64,000 nt of DNA from an uncultured Robinsoniella sp. (GCA_900540475.1 UQGG01000003.1:62001-126000), one strand, 5' to 3'. Counted from the stretch's first letter, positions 17,866 to 25,825 are shown. Program-made: numbers and translations. Notes: generated by a model from the sequence alone, not told the origin.

Positions 17866-19206
17866 ATGGAGTACGATATCATTGTAATTGGCGGAGGCCC
17901 TGCGGGTCTGGCTGCAGCAATTGCAGCCAAAGAAAATGGAATACAGGATATCTTAATCCTGGAACGGGAAAACGAACTTGGCGGAATTCTAAACCAGTGT
18001 ATTCATAATGGATTTGGGCTGCACACTTTTCAGGAAGAACTGACCGGACCGGAGTATGCAGCCAGATATATTGAAAAAATAATGGATTTCCATATTTCAT
18101 ATAAACTGGAAACTATGGTGCTTACTGTTACCAGGGATAAAGAGGTTACGGCAGTGAATCCCGCAGACGGGATTTTCCGTCTGCGTGCCAGAGCTGTGAT
18201 TTTGGCAATGGGATGTCGGGAACGACCCAGAGGAGCGCTTAATATCCCGGGATTTCGTCCGGCGGGAATCTTTTCAGCGGGCACTGCCCAGAGGCTGGTG
18301 AATATCGAGGGGCGGATGCCGGGAAAAGAAGTGGTAATTCTGGGCTCCGGTGATATTGGGCTGATCATGGCAAGAAGAATGACTTTAGAAGGGGCAAATG
18401 TAAAACTGGTAGCAGAATTAATGCCTTATTCCGGAGGTTTAAAACGTAATATTGTACAGTGCCTGGACGATTTTGGAATTCCTCTTCGTCTGAGCACTAC
18501 GGTTGTAAAAATTCACGGAAAAGATCGATTGACCGGAGTCACTATAGCAAAAGTAGATAAAAATAAAAAGCCTGTTGCAGATACGTATGAATATCTGTCC
18601 TGTGATACATTGTTATTATCGGTGGGTTTAATCCCGGAAAATGAACTGTCTGTGAATCTGGGGCTTACTATGGTTCCGGCAACAGCAGGACCTCAGGTGG
18701 ATGAAAGTATGCAGACATGTGTAAGCGGGATATTTGCATGCGGCAATGTACTGCACGTGCATGATCTGGTGGATTATGTTTCCCAGGAAGCTGCCTGTGC
18801 CGGTAAAGCAGCTGCAAAGTATCTTGCGGGAGGACTGAGGGAAGCTAGACAAATGGAAGCTAAACCTACACAAGTTAATCAAATTGAAGATCAATATGAA
18901 GAGCAACATATAGAGCAACATATAGAAGCGAACCCTATAGAAATTACCGCAGCACAGGGTGTGCGCTATACCGTTCCCCAATTTATTCATACGGCTAATA
19001 TGGAAGATATGCTGATTCTGCGTTTCCGGGTTGGAGACGTATATCAGAATAAATACATCAGCATGTATTTTGATGAAGAACGGATTGTCCATAAAAAGAA
19101 AAAGATAATGGTACCTGGAGAAATGGAAGAACTGAAACTGAAAAAGGCTGATCTGTCCGGATTTCCAGACCTTAAGTGCATTACCGTAAAGATTGAGGAG
19201 GCATAA
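17866..19206 (+). CDS. GlpB-like NAD(P)/FAD-dependent oxidoreductase
   Basis: The 446-residue protein is a pyridine nucleotide-disulfide-type flavoprotein: FAD motif GGGPAGLAAAIAAKE near residues 8-22, NAD motif ILGSGDIGLIMARRM near 155-170, and ACGNVLHVHDLVD near the end of the fold. It is the usual second gene of the GlpA-like/DUF1667 set and probably passes electrons from the first subunit to NAD or ferredoxin. A low-complexity insert (about residues 325-360, with EEQHIEQHIE) splits the C-terminal part. ATG at 17866 has GGGAGGG seven bases upstream; an in-frame ATG at 17839 overlaps the first gene. Confidence 0.85.
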   Translation: MEYDIIVIGGGPAGLAAAIAAKENGIQDILILERENELGGILNQCIHNGFGLHTFQEELTGPEYAARYIEKIMDFHISYKLETMVLTVTRDKEVTAVNPADGIFRLRARAVILAMGCRERPRGALNIPGFRPAGIFSAGTAQRLVNIEGRMPGKEVVILGSGDIGLIMARRMTLEGANVKLVAELMPYSGGLKRNIVQCLDDFGIPLRLSTTVVKIHGKDRLTGVTIAKVDKNKKPVADTYEYLSCDTLLLSVGLIPENELSVNLGLTMVPATAGPQVDESMQTCVSGIFACGNVLHVHDLVDYVSQEAACAGKAAAKYLAGGLREARQMEAKPTQVNQIEDQYEEQHIEQHIEANPIEITAAQGVRYTVPQFIHTANMEDMLILRFRVGDVYQNKYISMYFDEERIVHKKKKIMVPGEMEELKLKKADLSGFPDLKCITVKIEEA

Positions 19207-19208
19207 GT

Positions 19209-19568
19209 GTGATAGAAAGAGAATTAACATGTATCGGATGTCCGCTGGGGTGCGCTCTGACGGTGACAATGGATGGCAATCAGGTGCTTAAGGTGGAAGG
19301 GCAATCCTGTAAAAGGGGTGAGGCATACGGCAGGAAAGAGTGTACTCATCCTACCCGGATCGTCACTTCTACTGTAGCAGTAAAAGGCGGTAGTATGGCA
19401 AGGGTATCCGTGAAAACAAAAACAGATATCAGCAAAGATAAAATTTTCAGCTGCATGGAGGCAATTCGGGGAATCGAAGTGCAGGCGCCCGTACACATTG
19501 GGGATGTGATTCTAAAAAATGTGGCAGGGACACAGACGGATCTTATAGCAACTAAAAATGTACTCTGA
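19209..19568 (+). CDS. DUF1667 family cysteine-rich protein
   Basis: The 119-residue protein opens LTCIGCPLGCALTV, with further cysteines in SCKRG and KECTHP. This pattern suggests a metal or Fe-S site in the N-terminal half. DUF1667 proteins are the regular third member of the GlpA-like/GlpB-like set and may link the flavoproteins to their electron acceptor. Start is GTG at 19209; AGGAGG lies ten bases upstream and the gap to the previous stop is two bases. Confidence 0.88.
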   Translation: MIERELTCIGCPLGCALTVTMDGNQVLKVEGQSCKRGEAYGRKECTHPTRIVTSTVAVKGGSMARVSVKTKTDISKDKIFSCMEAIRGIEVQAPVHIGDVILKNVAGTQTDLIATKNVL

Positions 19569-19599
19569 AAACCATTAAAAACAAAAGAAAAAACTTTAA

Positions 19600-19814
19600 A
19601 ATTGTCTTGTATTATGTGGGATTTTGTTGTATTATTAGAGTATTAAATGGTGCGAAAATCAGAAACCTGAGCGTATTTGGAAAATGCTTTTTCAAACATG
19701 CTCCAGTCCCAGGCGACGAGGTTTTTGGACTTCGGGGCGACCGCCAAATGGCATTACAGATGTATTCATTTGGCGTGCAGCCGACGAGAATAAAAAGCAG
19801 AGAAGGGGTACAGG
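19600..19814 (+). other. Structured leader upstream of eutS, with a short inverted repeat
   Basis: No gene is seen. At 19669-19703 GAGCGTATTTGGAAAA and TTTTCAAACATGCTC form a hairpin related to the terminal repeats at 21013-21172. Further on, CGCCAAATG (about 19742-19750) pairs with CATTTGGCG (about 19767-19775), and GCGACGAG / CCGACGAG recur on either side. It may be an RNA leader, a repeat element, or both. AGAAGGGG precedes the eutS start. Confidence 0.5.
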
Positions 19815-20195
19815 ATGAATTTAGATGATTTTAATACACCCGGTGAGCATAAAATGCGTATCGTACAGGAACTGGTACCTGGCAAGCAGGTAACTCTGGC
19901 ACACATAATAGCCAGCCCGGACCCAATTGTATACCGGAAATTGGGGCTAGATCCACAACTGGATTATCAGCGTGCGGCAATTGGAATCTTGAGTATGAGC
20001 CCAGCAGAAATTTCTGTAATTGCAGGTGATATGGCAGTAAAGACAGCTAATATTGATCTGGGATTTATTGACAGATTCAGCGGTACATTAATTTTTACCG
20101 GCAGAATTTCGGAAGTGGAAGCTGCAATTCAGGCAATTAATAAATATCTGGAAGAAAAACTCAAATTTACGATTTGTGAGATAACCAGGACTTGA
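19815..20195 (+). CDS. eutS: EutS/PduU-type microcompartment shell protein
   Basis: The 126-residue protein has a single BMC domain in the circularly permuted EutS/PduU form: KQVTLAHIIASPDPIVYRKLGL at the start, then AAIGILSMSPAEISVIAGDMAVKTANIDLGFIDRFSGTLIFTGRISEVEAAI. In ethanolamine or propanediol microcompartments it builds flat hexamers of the shell. Only the EutP-like gene follows; no other shell or enzyme gene is within the window. Ethanolamine ammonia-lyase needs B12, which could explain the position next to the cobalamin genes. Confidence 0.93.
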   Translation: MNLDDFNTPGEHKMRIVQELVPGKQVTLAHIIASPDPIVYRKLGLDPQLDYQRAAIGILSMSPAEISVIAGDMAVKTANIDLGFIDRFSGTLIFTGRISEVEAAIQAINKYLEEKLKFTICEITRT

Positions 20196-20292
20196 TGAAT
20201 TTTCAGACACGCTCTGGGGCGTCAGACAGTTGGCGTGGATTACTTGATTACTTATGTCGTTTGTACAGATTGTAAGAGAAGAGATATCATAT

Positions 20293-20808
20293 ATGAAGAA
20301 AATTATATTAATGGGAAGAAGCGAGTGTGGCAAGACAACGCTTCGTCAGGCACTGAAAGGTGATACCATTCATTACCATAAAACGCAATACATAAATCAC
20401 TTTGATGTTGTAATAGACACGCCAGGGGAATACGCGGAGACGAACCGTCTGGGACGTGCCCTGGCGCTCTATGCCTATGAGGCAGATGTGGTAGGGCTTT
20501 TAATCAATGCAGATGAACCGTATTCCCTGTTTCCTCCTTGCGTCACAGCGTGTTCCACCAGACCGGTAATTGGTATTGTAACCCAGATCGATTCTCCTAC
20601 CGGAGACCCTGACCAGGCAGAACGCTGGCTCCGGCTCTCCGGATGCGAGACAGTATTTCGCGTAAGCTCTTATACAGGAGAAGGAATCTGGCAGATTCTG
20701 GATTATTTAAGAGATCCCGGTGATGTGCTGCCATGGGATAAAGACGAAGCAGAAAAACCCAGGAAGGTACTTTCAACAAAGTTTGCAGATGAAGAAGAAA
20801 AAGAATAA
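20293..20808 (+). CDS. eutP: EutP/PduV family GTPase-like protein
   Basis: The 171-residue protein starts MKKIILMGRSECGKTTLRQAL, with a P-loop GRSECGKTT. It has a DTPGEY switch (residues 41-46) and a TQID segment (about 98-101) in place of NKxD. This is the EutP/PduV family, linked to microcompartments and reported to have acetate-kinase or GTPase activity in some relatives. A short acidic tail follows (about 150-171). It lies about 100 bases after eutS, in the same direction, so probably in one unit. ATG at 20293 is chosen from the family N-terminus; the ribosome site is weak. Confidence 0.88.
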   Translation: MKKIILMGRSECGKTTLRQALKGDTIHYHKTQYINHFDVVIDTPGEYAETNRLGRALALYAYEADVVGLLINADEPYSLFPPCVTACSTRPVIGIVTQIDSPTGDPDQAERWLRLSGCETVFRVSSYTGEGIWQILDYLRDPGDVLPWDKDEAEKPRKVLSTKFADEEEKE

Positions 20809-20825
20809 TCTATGAAAATAGGGAA

Positions 20826-20905
20826 TGAAAGCCTGGTGTTTACATACCTTTTTTGGAGTGTTTTTTAAACAGCATTCCGGGATTGGGTGAATGTCAGGCT
20901 TTTTA
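20826..20905 (+). terminator. Possible terminator after eutP
   Basis: AAAGCCTG and CAGGCTTTTT form a stem with a long loop; an inner stem (GGAGTG / CATTCC) may shorten it. A T-run follows. It would separate eutSP from the cobalamin operon. Confidence 0.5.
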
Positions 20906-20943
20906 TAATGAGAAACAATTACCGGCATAAACTATAGTTTCAG

Positions 20944-20972
20944 TTGACAGAATCAAAGGTAAATAATATAAT
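20944..20972 (+). promoter_or_regulatory. Sigma-A promoter of the cobalamin biosynthesis operon
   Basis: TTGACA (20944-20949) and TATAAT (20967-20972) are consensus boxes with a 17-base spacer. Transcription would begin near 20980 and run through a repeat element, the B12 riboswitch and a terminator before cbiD. Confidence 0.88.
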
Positions 20973-21012
20973 AATTTGTAGAAAAATAGAGTCAATATAA
21001 GTTCCTGCTCGA

Positions 21013-21172
21013 GGGCGTGTCTGAAAAATCATTCCCGCCATCTGCACGCCCCACTTTGCGGCATATTTGCCCCGAATTCAGGTTACGTAGCCCGCTACGT
21101 GCCCTTCATCCGGGACAAATCTCCCACAAACTGTGACGTACATCTGTCAGAAAGCATTTTTCAGACATGCCC
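21013..21172 (+). repeat. Dispersed element with terminal inverted repeats (copy A)
   Basis: The ends are 17-base inverted repeats with one mismatch (GGGCGTGTCTGAAAAAT at 21013-21029; complement at 21156-21172). The inside contains the hairpin ACGTAG-CCCG-CTACGT near 21085-21100. A diverged copy lies at 48775-48943. The element holds no gene and sits between promoter and riboswitch, so it is transcribed as part of the leader. Confidence 0.75.
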
Positions 21173-21173
21173 T

Positions 21174-21241
21174 AGCAGGATAATAGGGAAGACGGGTGAA
21201 ACTCCCGCACAAGTCCGTTACTGTATAGTCAGATACCTGCT
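21174..21241 (+). promoter_or_regulatory. Cobalamin riboswitch (compact form) of the cbi operon
   Basis: The core matches the B12 riboswitch: GGGAAGACGGGTGAAACTCC, then GTCCGTTACTGTA, then AGTCAGATACCTGCT, closed by AGCAGG (21174-21179) pairing with CCTGCT (21236-21241). Peripheral arms are short, so it resembles the compact class II type. It should turn the operon off when cobalamin is plentiful, through the terminator at 21299-21336. Confidence 0.8.
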
Positions 21242-21298
21242 TATGTTGTTTGCATTGTATTTCCCTGCGGCAACCGGGGAGTATATTTTTTGTATGGA

Positions 21299-21336
21299 AC
21301 CGTTGTCTTATAGTGTATTTGACAACGGATTTTTTG
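21299..21336 (+). terminator. Riboswitch-linked terminator before cbiD
   Basis: CCGTTGTC (21300-21307) pairs with GACAACGG (21321-21328), followed by ATTTTTTG. It lies downstream of the riboswitch and upstream of the first gene, the usual place for attenuation. Confidence 0.82.
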
Positions 21337-21483
21337 TTGTACCTGTCAGAATGTTGTAGTGTTACGTGAAGTTGTCTAAAAGGAATTTTCAAACACGCTT
21401 TCAAACACACTCCAGCAGGCTATAAAGCTTGAATTCACAATAAAGGCATTCTGCCAGCGCCAGCAAAATGGAAAGGATCATAT

Positions 21484-23166
21484 ATGGATCAGGATAACGG
21501 ATTACAGGATTATTATATAATAAAAAATAATAAAAAGCTCAGATACGGCTATACTACAGGCTCCTGTGCAGCAGCGGCAGCAAAGGCTGCAGTGATGATG
21601 CTCCTGATGAAAAAAGATGTGGGCACAGTTGATTTGATGACTCCAAAGGGAATTTTACTGCATTTAAACCTGGAGGAGATTAAACGCAGTGAGAGCCAGG
21701 TATCCTGTGCGGTAAGGAAGGATGGGGGAGACGACCCTGACGCTACGACAGGTACCCTTGTCTATGCAAAGGTGTGGAAAACATTAGAAACAGGAGTCAC
21801 AATAGATGGAGGAAAGGGTGTCGGACGGGTTACGAAGAAGGGATTGGAGCAGCCGGTAGGCACAGCTGCCATTAACAGGGTGCCCCGCCAGATGATCCGG
21901 GAAGCTGTCACAGACATTTGTGAAGAACAGGATTATCACGGGGGAATTGCAGTGGAAATTTCCATACCGGAGGGAGTAGAAATTGCCAAAAAAACATTTA
22001 ATCCCAGGCTTGGCATTGAAGGGGGCATTTCTGTACTGGGAACAAGCGGAATTGTAGTTCCCATGAGTGAAGCAGCATTAATTGCAAGTATACGTCTGGA
22101 AATGGAGATGAAGAAAGCAAATGGTGCAGAATACCTGGTAATTACTCCTGGTAATTATGGAGAAGCATTTTCCAAAGATCATCTGAATATCGATCTTACC
22201 AACTCCATGAAATGCAGCAATTATGTGGGCGACACCATTGATATGGCGGTGGAGCTTGGAATGAAAGGCATTTTGTTTATTGCACATATTGGGAAATTTA
22301 TTAAGGTTGCTGGAGGGATTATGAACACTCATTCCAGATGCGCCGATTCCAGAGCTGAGATTATGGCTGCAAATGCGGTCCGAGCAGGTGCGCCAATAGA
22401 AGCCGTACAGAAAATATTGGAGACGATTACCACGGAAGAGGCTTTAGGGATCTTAAAGGACTATGGTTGCATGGAAGCGGTTATGGAGCATGTACTGGAA
22501 AAAATAGATTATTATTTAGATCACCGTTCATATGGAAGTCTGAAGACAGGTGTTATTCTTTTTTCAAATGAATACGGTACCCTTGGCGTGACGGGCGGTG
22601 TTGAAGAATTAATGAGTCATTTTGTGCGGTCGTATAAAAGAATATTGGAAACAGATCGGTTATATTTGCGGGAGATGGTACAAGAAGATTTTCCGGATCT
22701 CTGCAAAATGCTAAAGGATGAGGAAGTAATGCGTGCTTATGAACATGCATTTGAAGACCGGGAGGCACACGAATGGCTGGATCGCCAGATTATGAGGTAT
22801 CAACAGTGCGGATTTGGATTGTGGGCCGTCATCTTAAAAGACAGCAATGAAATGATCGGGCAGTGCGGTATTACCATGCAGGACATAGAAGGCGTGGAGG
22901 TTCCGGAAGTGGGGTATCTGTTTCAAAAGACATACTGTCATCAGGGATATGCTTCGGAAGCGGCGGAAGCCTGCAAAAAATATGCATTTGAAGTTTTAGA
23001 GGTACCGGAACTATATTCCATTATACGTGATACCAATATCCCATCCCAAAAGGTAGCGCTCAGAAATGGAATGACGCAAAAAGGGCAGTTTGTGAAGCAT
23101 TATTATGGTATAGATATGCCTCATTATATTTATTCGATAACAAGGGATCAGATTAACAATAGCTGA
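21484..23166 (+). CDS. cbiD: Fusion: CbiD cobalt-precorrin-5B C1-methyltransferase with C-terminal GNAT domain
   Basis: Residues 1 to about 380 are CbiD: LRYGYTTGSCAAAAAKAA, GDDPDATTG, IDGGKGVGRVTKKGLEQPVG, AHIGKFIKVAGGIMNTHSR and CMEAVMEHVLEKI. CbiD methylates C1 of cobalt-precorrin-5B using S-adenosylmethionine in the anaerobic B12 pathway. Without a stop, residues about 385-560 continue as a complete GNAT acetyltransferase of the RimJ/RimL type (LETDRLYLREMVQEDFPDL, EVGYLFQKTYCHQGYASEAAEAC, DTNIPSQKVALRNGM). The acetyl-CoA loop QGYASEA looks intact. Normal CbiD is about 370 residues, so this is a real extension. It is first in the operon, behind the riboswitch; AAAGGATC precedes the start. 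Confidence 0.9.
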   Translation: MDQDNGLQDYYIIKNNKKLRYGYTTGSCAAAAAKAAVMMLLMKKDVGTVDLMTPKGILLHLNLEEIKRSESQVSCAVRKDGGDDPDATTGTLVYAKVWKTLETGVTIDGGKGVGRVTKKGLEQPVGTAAINRVPRQMIREAVTDICEEQDYHGGIAVEISIPEGVEIAKKTFNPRLGIEGGISVLGTSGIVVPMSEAALIASIRLEMEMKKANGAEYLVITPGNYGEAFSKDHLNIDLTNSMKCSNYVGDTIDMAVELGMKGILFIAHIGKFIKVAGGIMNTHSRCADSRAEIMAANAVRAGAPIEAVQKILETITTEEALGILKDYGCMEAVMEHVLEKIDYYLDHRSYGSLKTGVILFSNEYGTLGVTGGVEELMSHFVRSYKRILETDRLYLREMVQEDFPDLCKMLKDEEVMRAYEHAFEDREAHEWLDRQIMRYQQCGFGLWAVILKDSNEMIGQCGITMQDIEGVEVPEVGYLFQKTYCHQGYASEAAEACKKYAFEVLEVPELYSIIRDTNIPSQKVALRNGMTQKGQFVKHYYGIDMPHYIYSITRDQINNS

Positions 23167-23259
23167 GAATATAACAGATAAATCAATAAGCAGAGCAGAA
23201 AGGAAGCTACGGGAAGGCAGCCAAGAATTCCTTCCCAGCAAGTGGCAAAGGTTAAGAAA

Positions 23260-23943
23260 ATGGCAGGTAAATTATTTGGTTTAGGAATCGGACCGGGGGA
23301 CCCGGAATTACTCACATTAAAAGCAGTCCGCATTATTCAGGAAAGCGAAGTGATTGCAGTGCCGGGAAAAGTAAAAGAAGAAAGCGTTGCGTATCAGATA
23401 ACAAAACAGGCTGTAAAAGAGCTGGATGAGAAAGAGATCATTGCCGTACACATGCCAATGACTAAGGATCATGAAAAACTGGAAAGCAGTCACAATGAGG
23501 GTGCTGACCAGGTAGAAAAATATTTAAAAGAAGGGAAAAATGTCGCCTTTTTAACACTGGGTGATCCAACGGTGTATTCCACTTATTTATATATACATAA
23601 AAGGATTCAGGACAGAGGATATGAAGTAGAGATTGTAAGCGGCATTACCTCCTTTTGCGCTGTAGCTGCCCGTTTAAATATTGGACTGGTGGAAAAAGCG
23701 GAGCCTTTACATGTCATTCCGGCATCTTATCAAATCGAAGATGCGCTGAAACTTCCGGGTACAAAGGTACTGATGAAGGCAGGCAAAAAAATGGCGATGG
23801 TAAAAGAAGAACTGCAAAAGAGAAATGAAAGAGCAGTTATGATTGAAAACTGCGGTATGGAAAACGAAAAAATCTACCGTTCGGTGGAAGAAATACCGGA
23901 AGATGCCGGATATTACTCATTAATTATTGCAAAGGAGAATTAA
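23260..23943 (+). CDS. cbiL: Precorrin-2/cobalt-factor II C20-methyltransferase
   Basis: The 227-residue protein has the tetrapyrrole methylase fold: GIGPGDPELLTLKAVRII at the start, LTLGDPTVYSTYLYI in the middle, and GITSFCAVAARLN. These are typical of CbiL/CobI, which adds the C20 methyl group. It is second in the operon. ATG at 23260 has AAAGG upstream and gives the family N-terminus; a GTG at 23242 is in frame without a ribosome site. Confidence 0.9.
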   Translation: MAGKLFGLGIGPGDPELLTLKAVRIIQESEVIAVPGKVKEESVAYQITKQAVKELDEKEIIAVHMPMTKDHEKLESSHNEGADQVEKYLKEGKNVAFLTLGDPTVYSTYLYIHKRIQDRGYEVEIVSGITSFCAVAARLNIGLVEKAEPLHVIPASYQIEDALKLPGTKVLMKAGKKMAMVKEELQKRNERAVMIENCGMENEKIYRSVEEIPEDAGYYSLIIAKEN

Positions 23944-23944
23944 A

Positions 23945-24745
23945 ATGGTACATTTTGTAGGAGCAGGTTCGGGAGCGGCAGATTTAATCACAGTCCGCGG
24001 GAAAAAATTATTGGAAGAGGCAGATGTTATCATTTATGCAGGTTCTCTTGTGAATCCGCAGCTTCTGGATTATAAAAAGGATGACTGCAGGGTTTATAAC
24101 AGTGCAACGATGACGTTAGAAGAAGTATTGGAGGTTATGTTTGCCACTGAGGAAAAAGGGCTTACTACGGTAAGGCTGCATACGGGAGATCCCTGTCTGT
24201 ACGGAGCAATCCGTGAACAGATGGATGTCCTGGATGAAAAAAAGATCAGGTACGATTACTGCCCGGGTGTGAGCTCCTTTAGTGGTGCAGCATCTGCACT
24301 GAATCTGGAATATACGCTGCCGAATGTATCACAAAGCGTTATTATTACCCGTATGGCAGGCCGTACTCCCGTTCCGGAAAAAGAAGAAATTGCATCGTTC
24401 GCAGCACATCAGGCGACCATGGTTGTATTCTTAAGTACCGGAATGCTGGAAAAGCTGTCAGAACGTTTAATTGCGGGCGGCTATACTGCGGATACCCCGG
24501 CTGCAATCGTATACAAGGCTACCTGGGAGGACGAGAAAGCATTTGTCTGCACGGTAGGGACACTTGCGAAAACAGCGGCGGAAAATCAGATTACAAAAAC
24601 AGCCCTTATGATCATTGGCGATGTGGTCAGCCATAGCCATTATGACCGTTCAGAATTATACAATCCTGCATTTACAACAGAGTTCCGGGAAGCTAGTGCC
24701 GCGCGGAGAGCAAATACGCCGGGAGACACTAGTACAACAGAGTAA
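23945..24745 (+). CDS. cbiF: Cobalt-precorrin-4 C11-methyltransferase
   Basis: The 266-residue methylase starts MVHFVGAGSGAADLITVRGKKLLEEADVIIYAGSLVNP, the CbiF/CobM signature. TGDPCLYGAIREQMDVL and CPGVSSFSGAASALNLEYTLP follow. It transfers a methyl group to C11 of cobalt-precorrin-4. The start lies directly after the cbiL stop, with AAAGGAG inside the end of cbiL. The last ~20 residues (EASAARRANTPGDTSTTE) are low complexity and beyond the fold. Confidence 0.93.
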   Translation: MVHFVGAGSGAADLITVRGKKLLEEADVIIYAGSLVNPQLLDYKKDDCRVYNSATMTLEEVLEVMFATEEKGLTTVRLHTGDPCLYGAIREQMDVLDEKKIRYDYCPGVSSFSGAASALNLEYTLPNVSQSVIITRMAGRTPVPEKEEIASFAAHQATMVVFLSTGMLEKLSERLIAGGYTADTPAAIVYKATWEDEKAFVCTVGTLAKTAAENQITKTALMIIGDVVSHSHYDRSELYNPAFTTEFREASAARRANTPGDTSTTE

Positions 24746-24769
24746 TTGCGGCACAGGATAGGAGTTTAT

Positions 24770-25825
24770 ATGAAATTAGCAATGATAAGTTTTACCGAAC
24801 GTGGGAGCAGGCTCTGCCGCAATTTGTCAGAGGCCCTGGAAATGCAGGGGTACTGCTGTGAGGCTTATGCAATGAAAAAGTATGCCGAACCACATCAGCT
24901 GATCCCTTTGACAAAGCCCCTTCAGGAATGGACGGGGGAGATGTTCGAAGCATGTGATGCCATTTGCTTTATTGGAGCGTCGGGAATTGCAGTCCGAAGC
25001 ATTGCCCCGTTTGTCCGTGATAAGACAAAGGATCCGGCAGTGGTAGTCATGGATGAAAAAGGAATATTTGCAATCTCGCTGTTATCGGGGCATCTGGGAG
25101 GCGCAAATGATCTGGCTGGGGTGCTTGCCAATTTAACAGGTGCCATACCGGTTATTACCACTGCTACGGATGTAAACGGAAAGTTTGCCGTAGACGTGTT
25201 TGCGAAGAAAAACAGATTATATATTGAAAATATGACTTATGCAAAGGAAATCTCCGCAGATGTACTGGATGAAAAGCCGGTAGGATTTTACAGTGATTTT
25301 CCGGTGCTGGACCAGATTCCGGAAGAAATTATTCCGGTAACCAAAGAGCAGGTATTCGAAGGGACCAATGGAATGGCAGTAACGCTTTATCCTAATATCC
25401 AGCCCTTTAAGCATACGCTCCATCTGATTCCCAAAATCCTGACGGTTGGAATCGGTTGCCGCAGGGGAACGGATGCAGCGGAAATTGAGCAGGCAGTGAT
25501 GGAGTCGTTAAGTGCGGCGGGATTCTCCATTCATGGTATCGAACAGATCGCAAGTATCGATCTGAAGGCGGAAGAACCCGGCATCTTAAGCTTCTGTGAA
25601 AAATATAAGATTCCCTTTGTAACTTACAGCAAAGAAGAATTATCAGAAGTAAAGGGAACATTTACGGAGTCGGAATTTGTAAAAGAAATTACAGGAGTAT
25701 CCAATGTATGCGAAAGAAGTGCGGTACTTGGAAGCCTGAGAGGCAGATTAATACAAAAAAAGAAAGCGGCAAAAGGCATTACAACCGCCATTGCCCTAAG
25801 AGAATGGAGTGTTGAATTTGAATAA
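24770..25825 (+). CDS. cbiG: Cobalt-precorrin-5A hydrolase
   Basis: The 351-residue protein has the CbiG layout: an N-terminal domain (MKLAMISFTERGSRL), a central part (CDAICFIGASGIAVRSIAPFV, LSGHLGGANDLA) and a C-terminal CbiG domain (LTVGIGCRRGTDAAEIEQAV, VTYSKEELSEV). CbiG opens the ring lactone and releases acetaldehyde in the anaerobic pathway. ATG at 24770 follows GGATAGGAG. A TTG at 24746, right after the cbiF stop, is also in frame but lacks a site. Confidence 0.93.
   Translation: MKLAMISFTERGSRLCRNLSEALEMQGYCCEAYAMKKYAEPHQLIPLTKPLQEWTGEMFEACDAICFIGASGIAVRSIAPFVRDKTKDPAVVVMDEKGIFAISLLSGHLGGANDLAGVLANLTGAIPVITTATDVNGKFAVDVFAKKNRLYIENMTYAKEISADVLDEKPVGFYSDFPVLDQIPEEIIPVTKEQVFEGTNGMAVTLYPNIQPFKHTLHLIPKILTVGIGCRRGTDAAEIEQAVMESLSAAGFSIHGIEQIASIDLKAEEPGILSFCEKYKIPFVTYSKEELSEVKGTFTESEFVKEITGVSNVCERSAVLGSLRGRLIQKKKAAKGITTAIALREWSVEFE

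Noticed and set aside
18628..19269. Long minus-strand frame opposite the GlpB-like gene
   Set aside because: It mirrors a well-supported plus-strand gene, has Cys/His/Phe-rich shadow composition and no ribosome site.
19607..19828. Open frame of 73 codons upstream of eutS
   Set aside because: It runs through a hairpin repeat, has no ribosome site and an unlikely protein composition.
21099..21359. Open frame of 86 codons across the cbi leader
   Set aside because: It spans the repeat element, riboswitch and terminator, so it is a chance frame.
22620..22650. Frameshift or lost stop between CbiD and GNAT
   Set aside because: Both domains are complete and continuous in one frame with no disrupted residues seen; an error cannot be excluded without reads.
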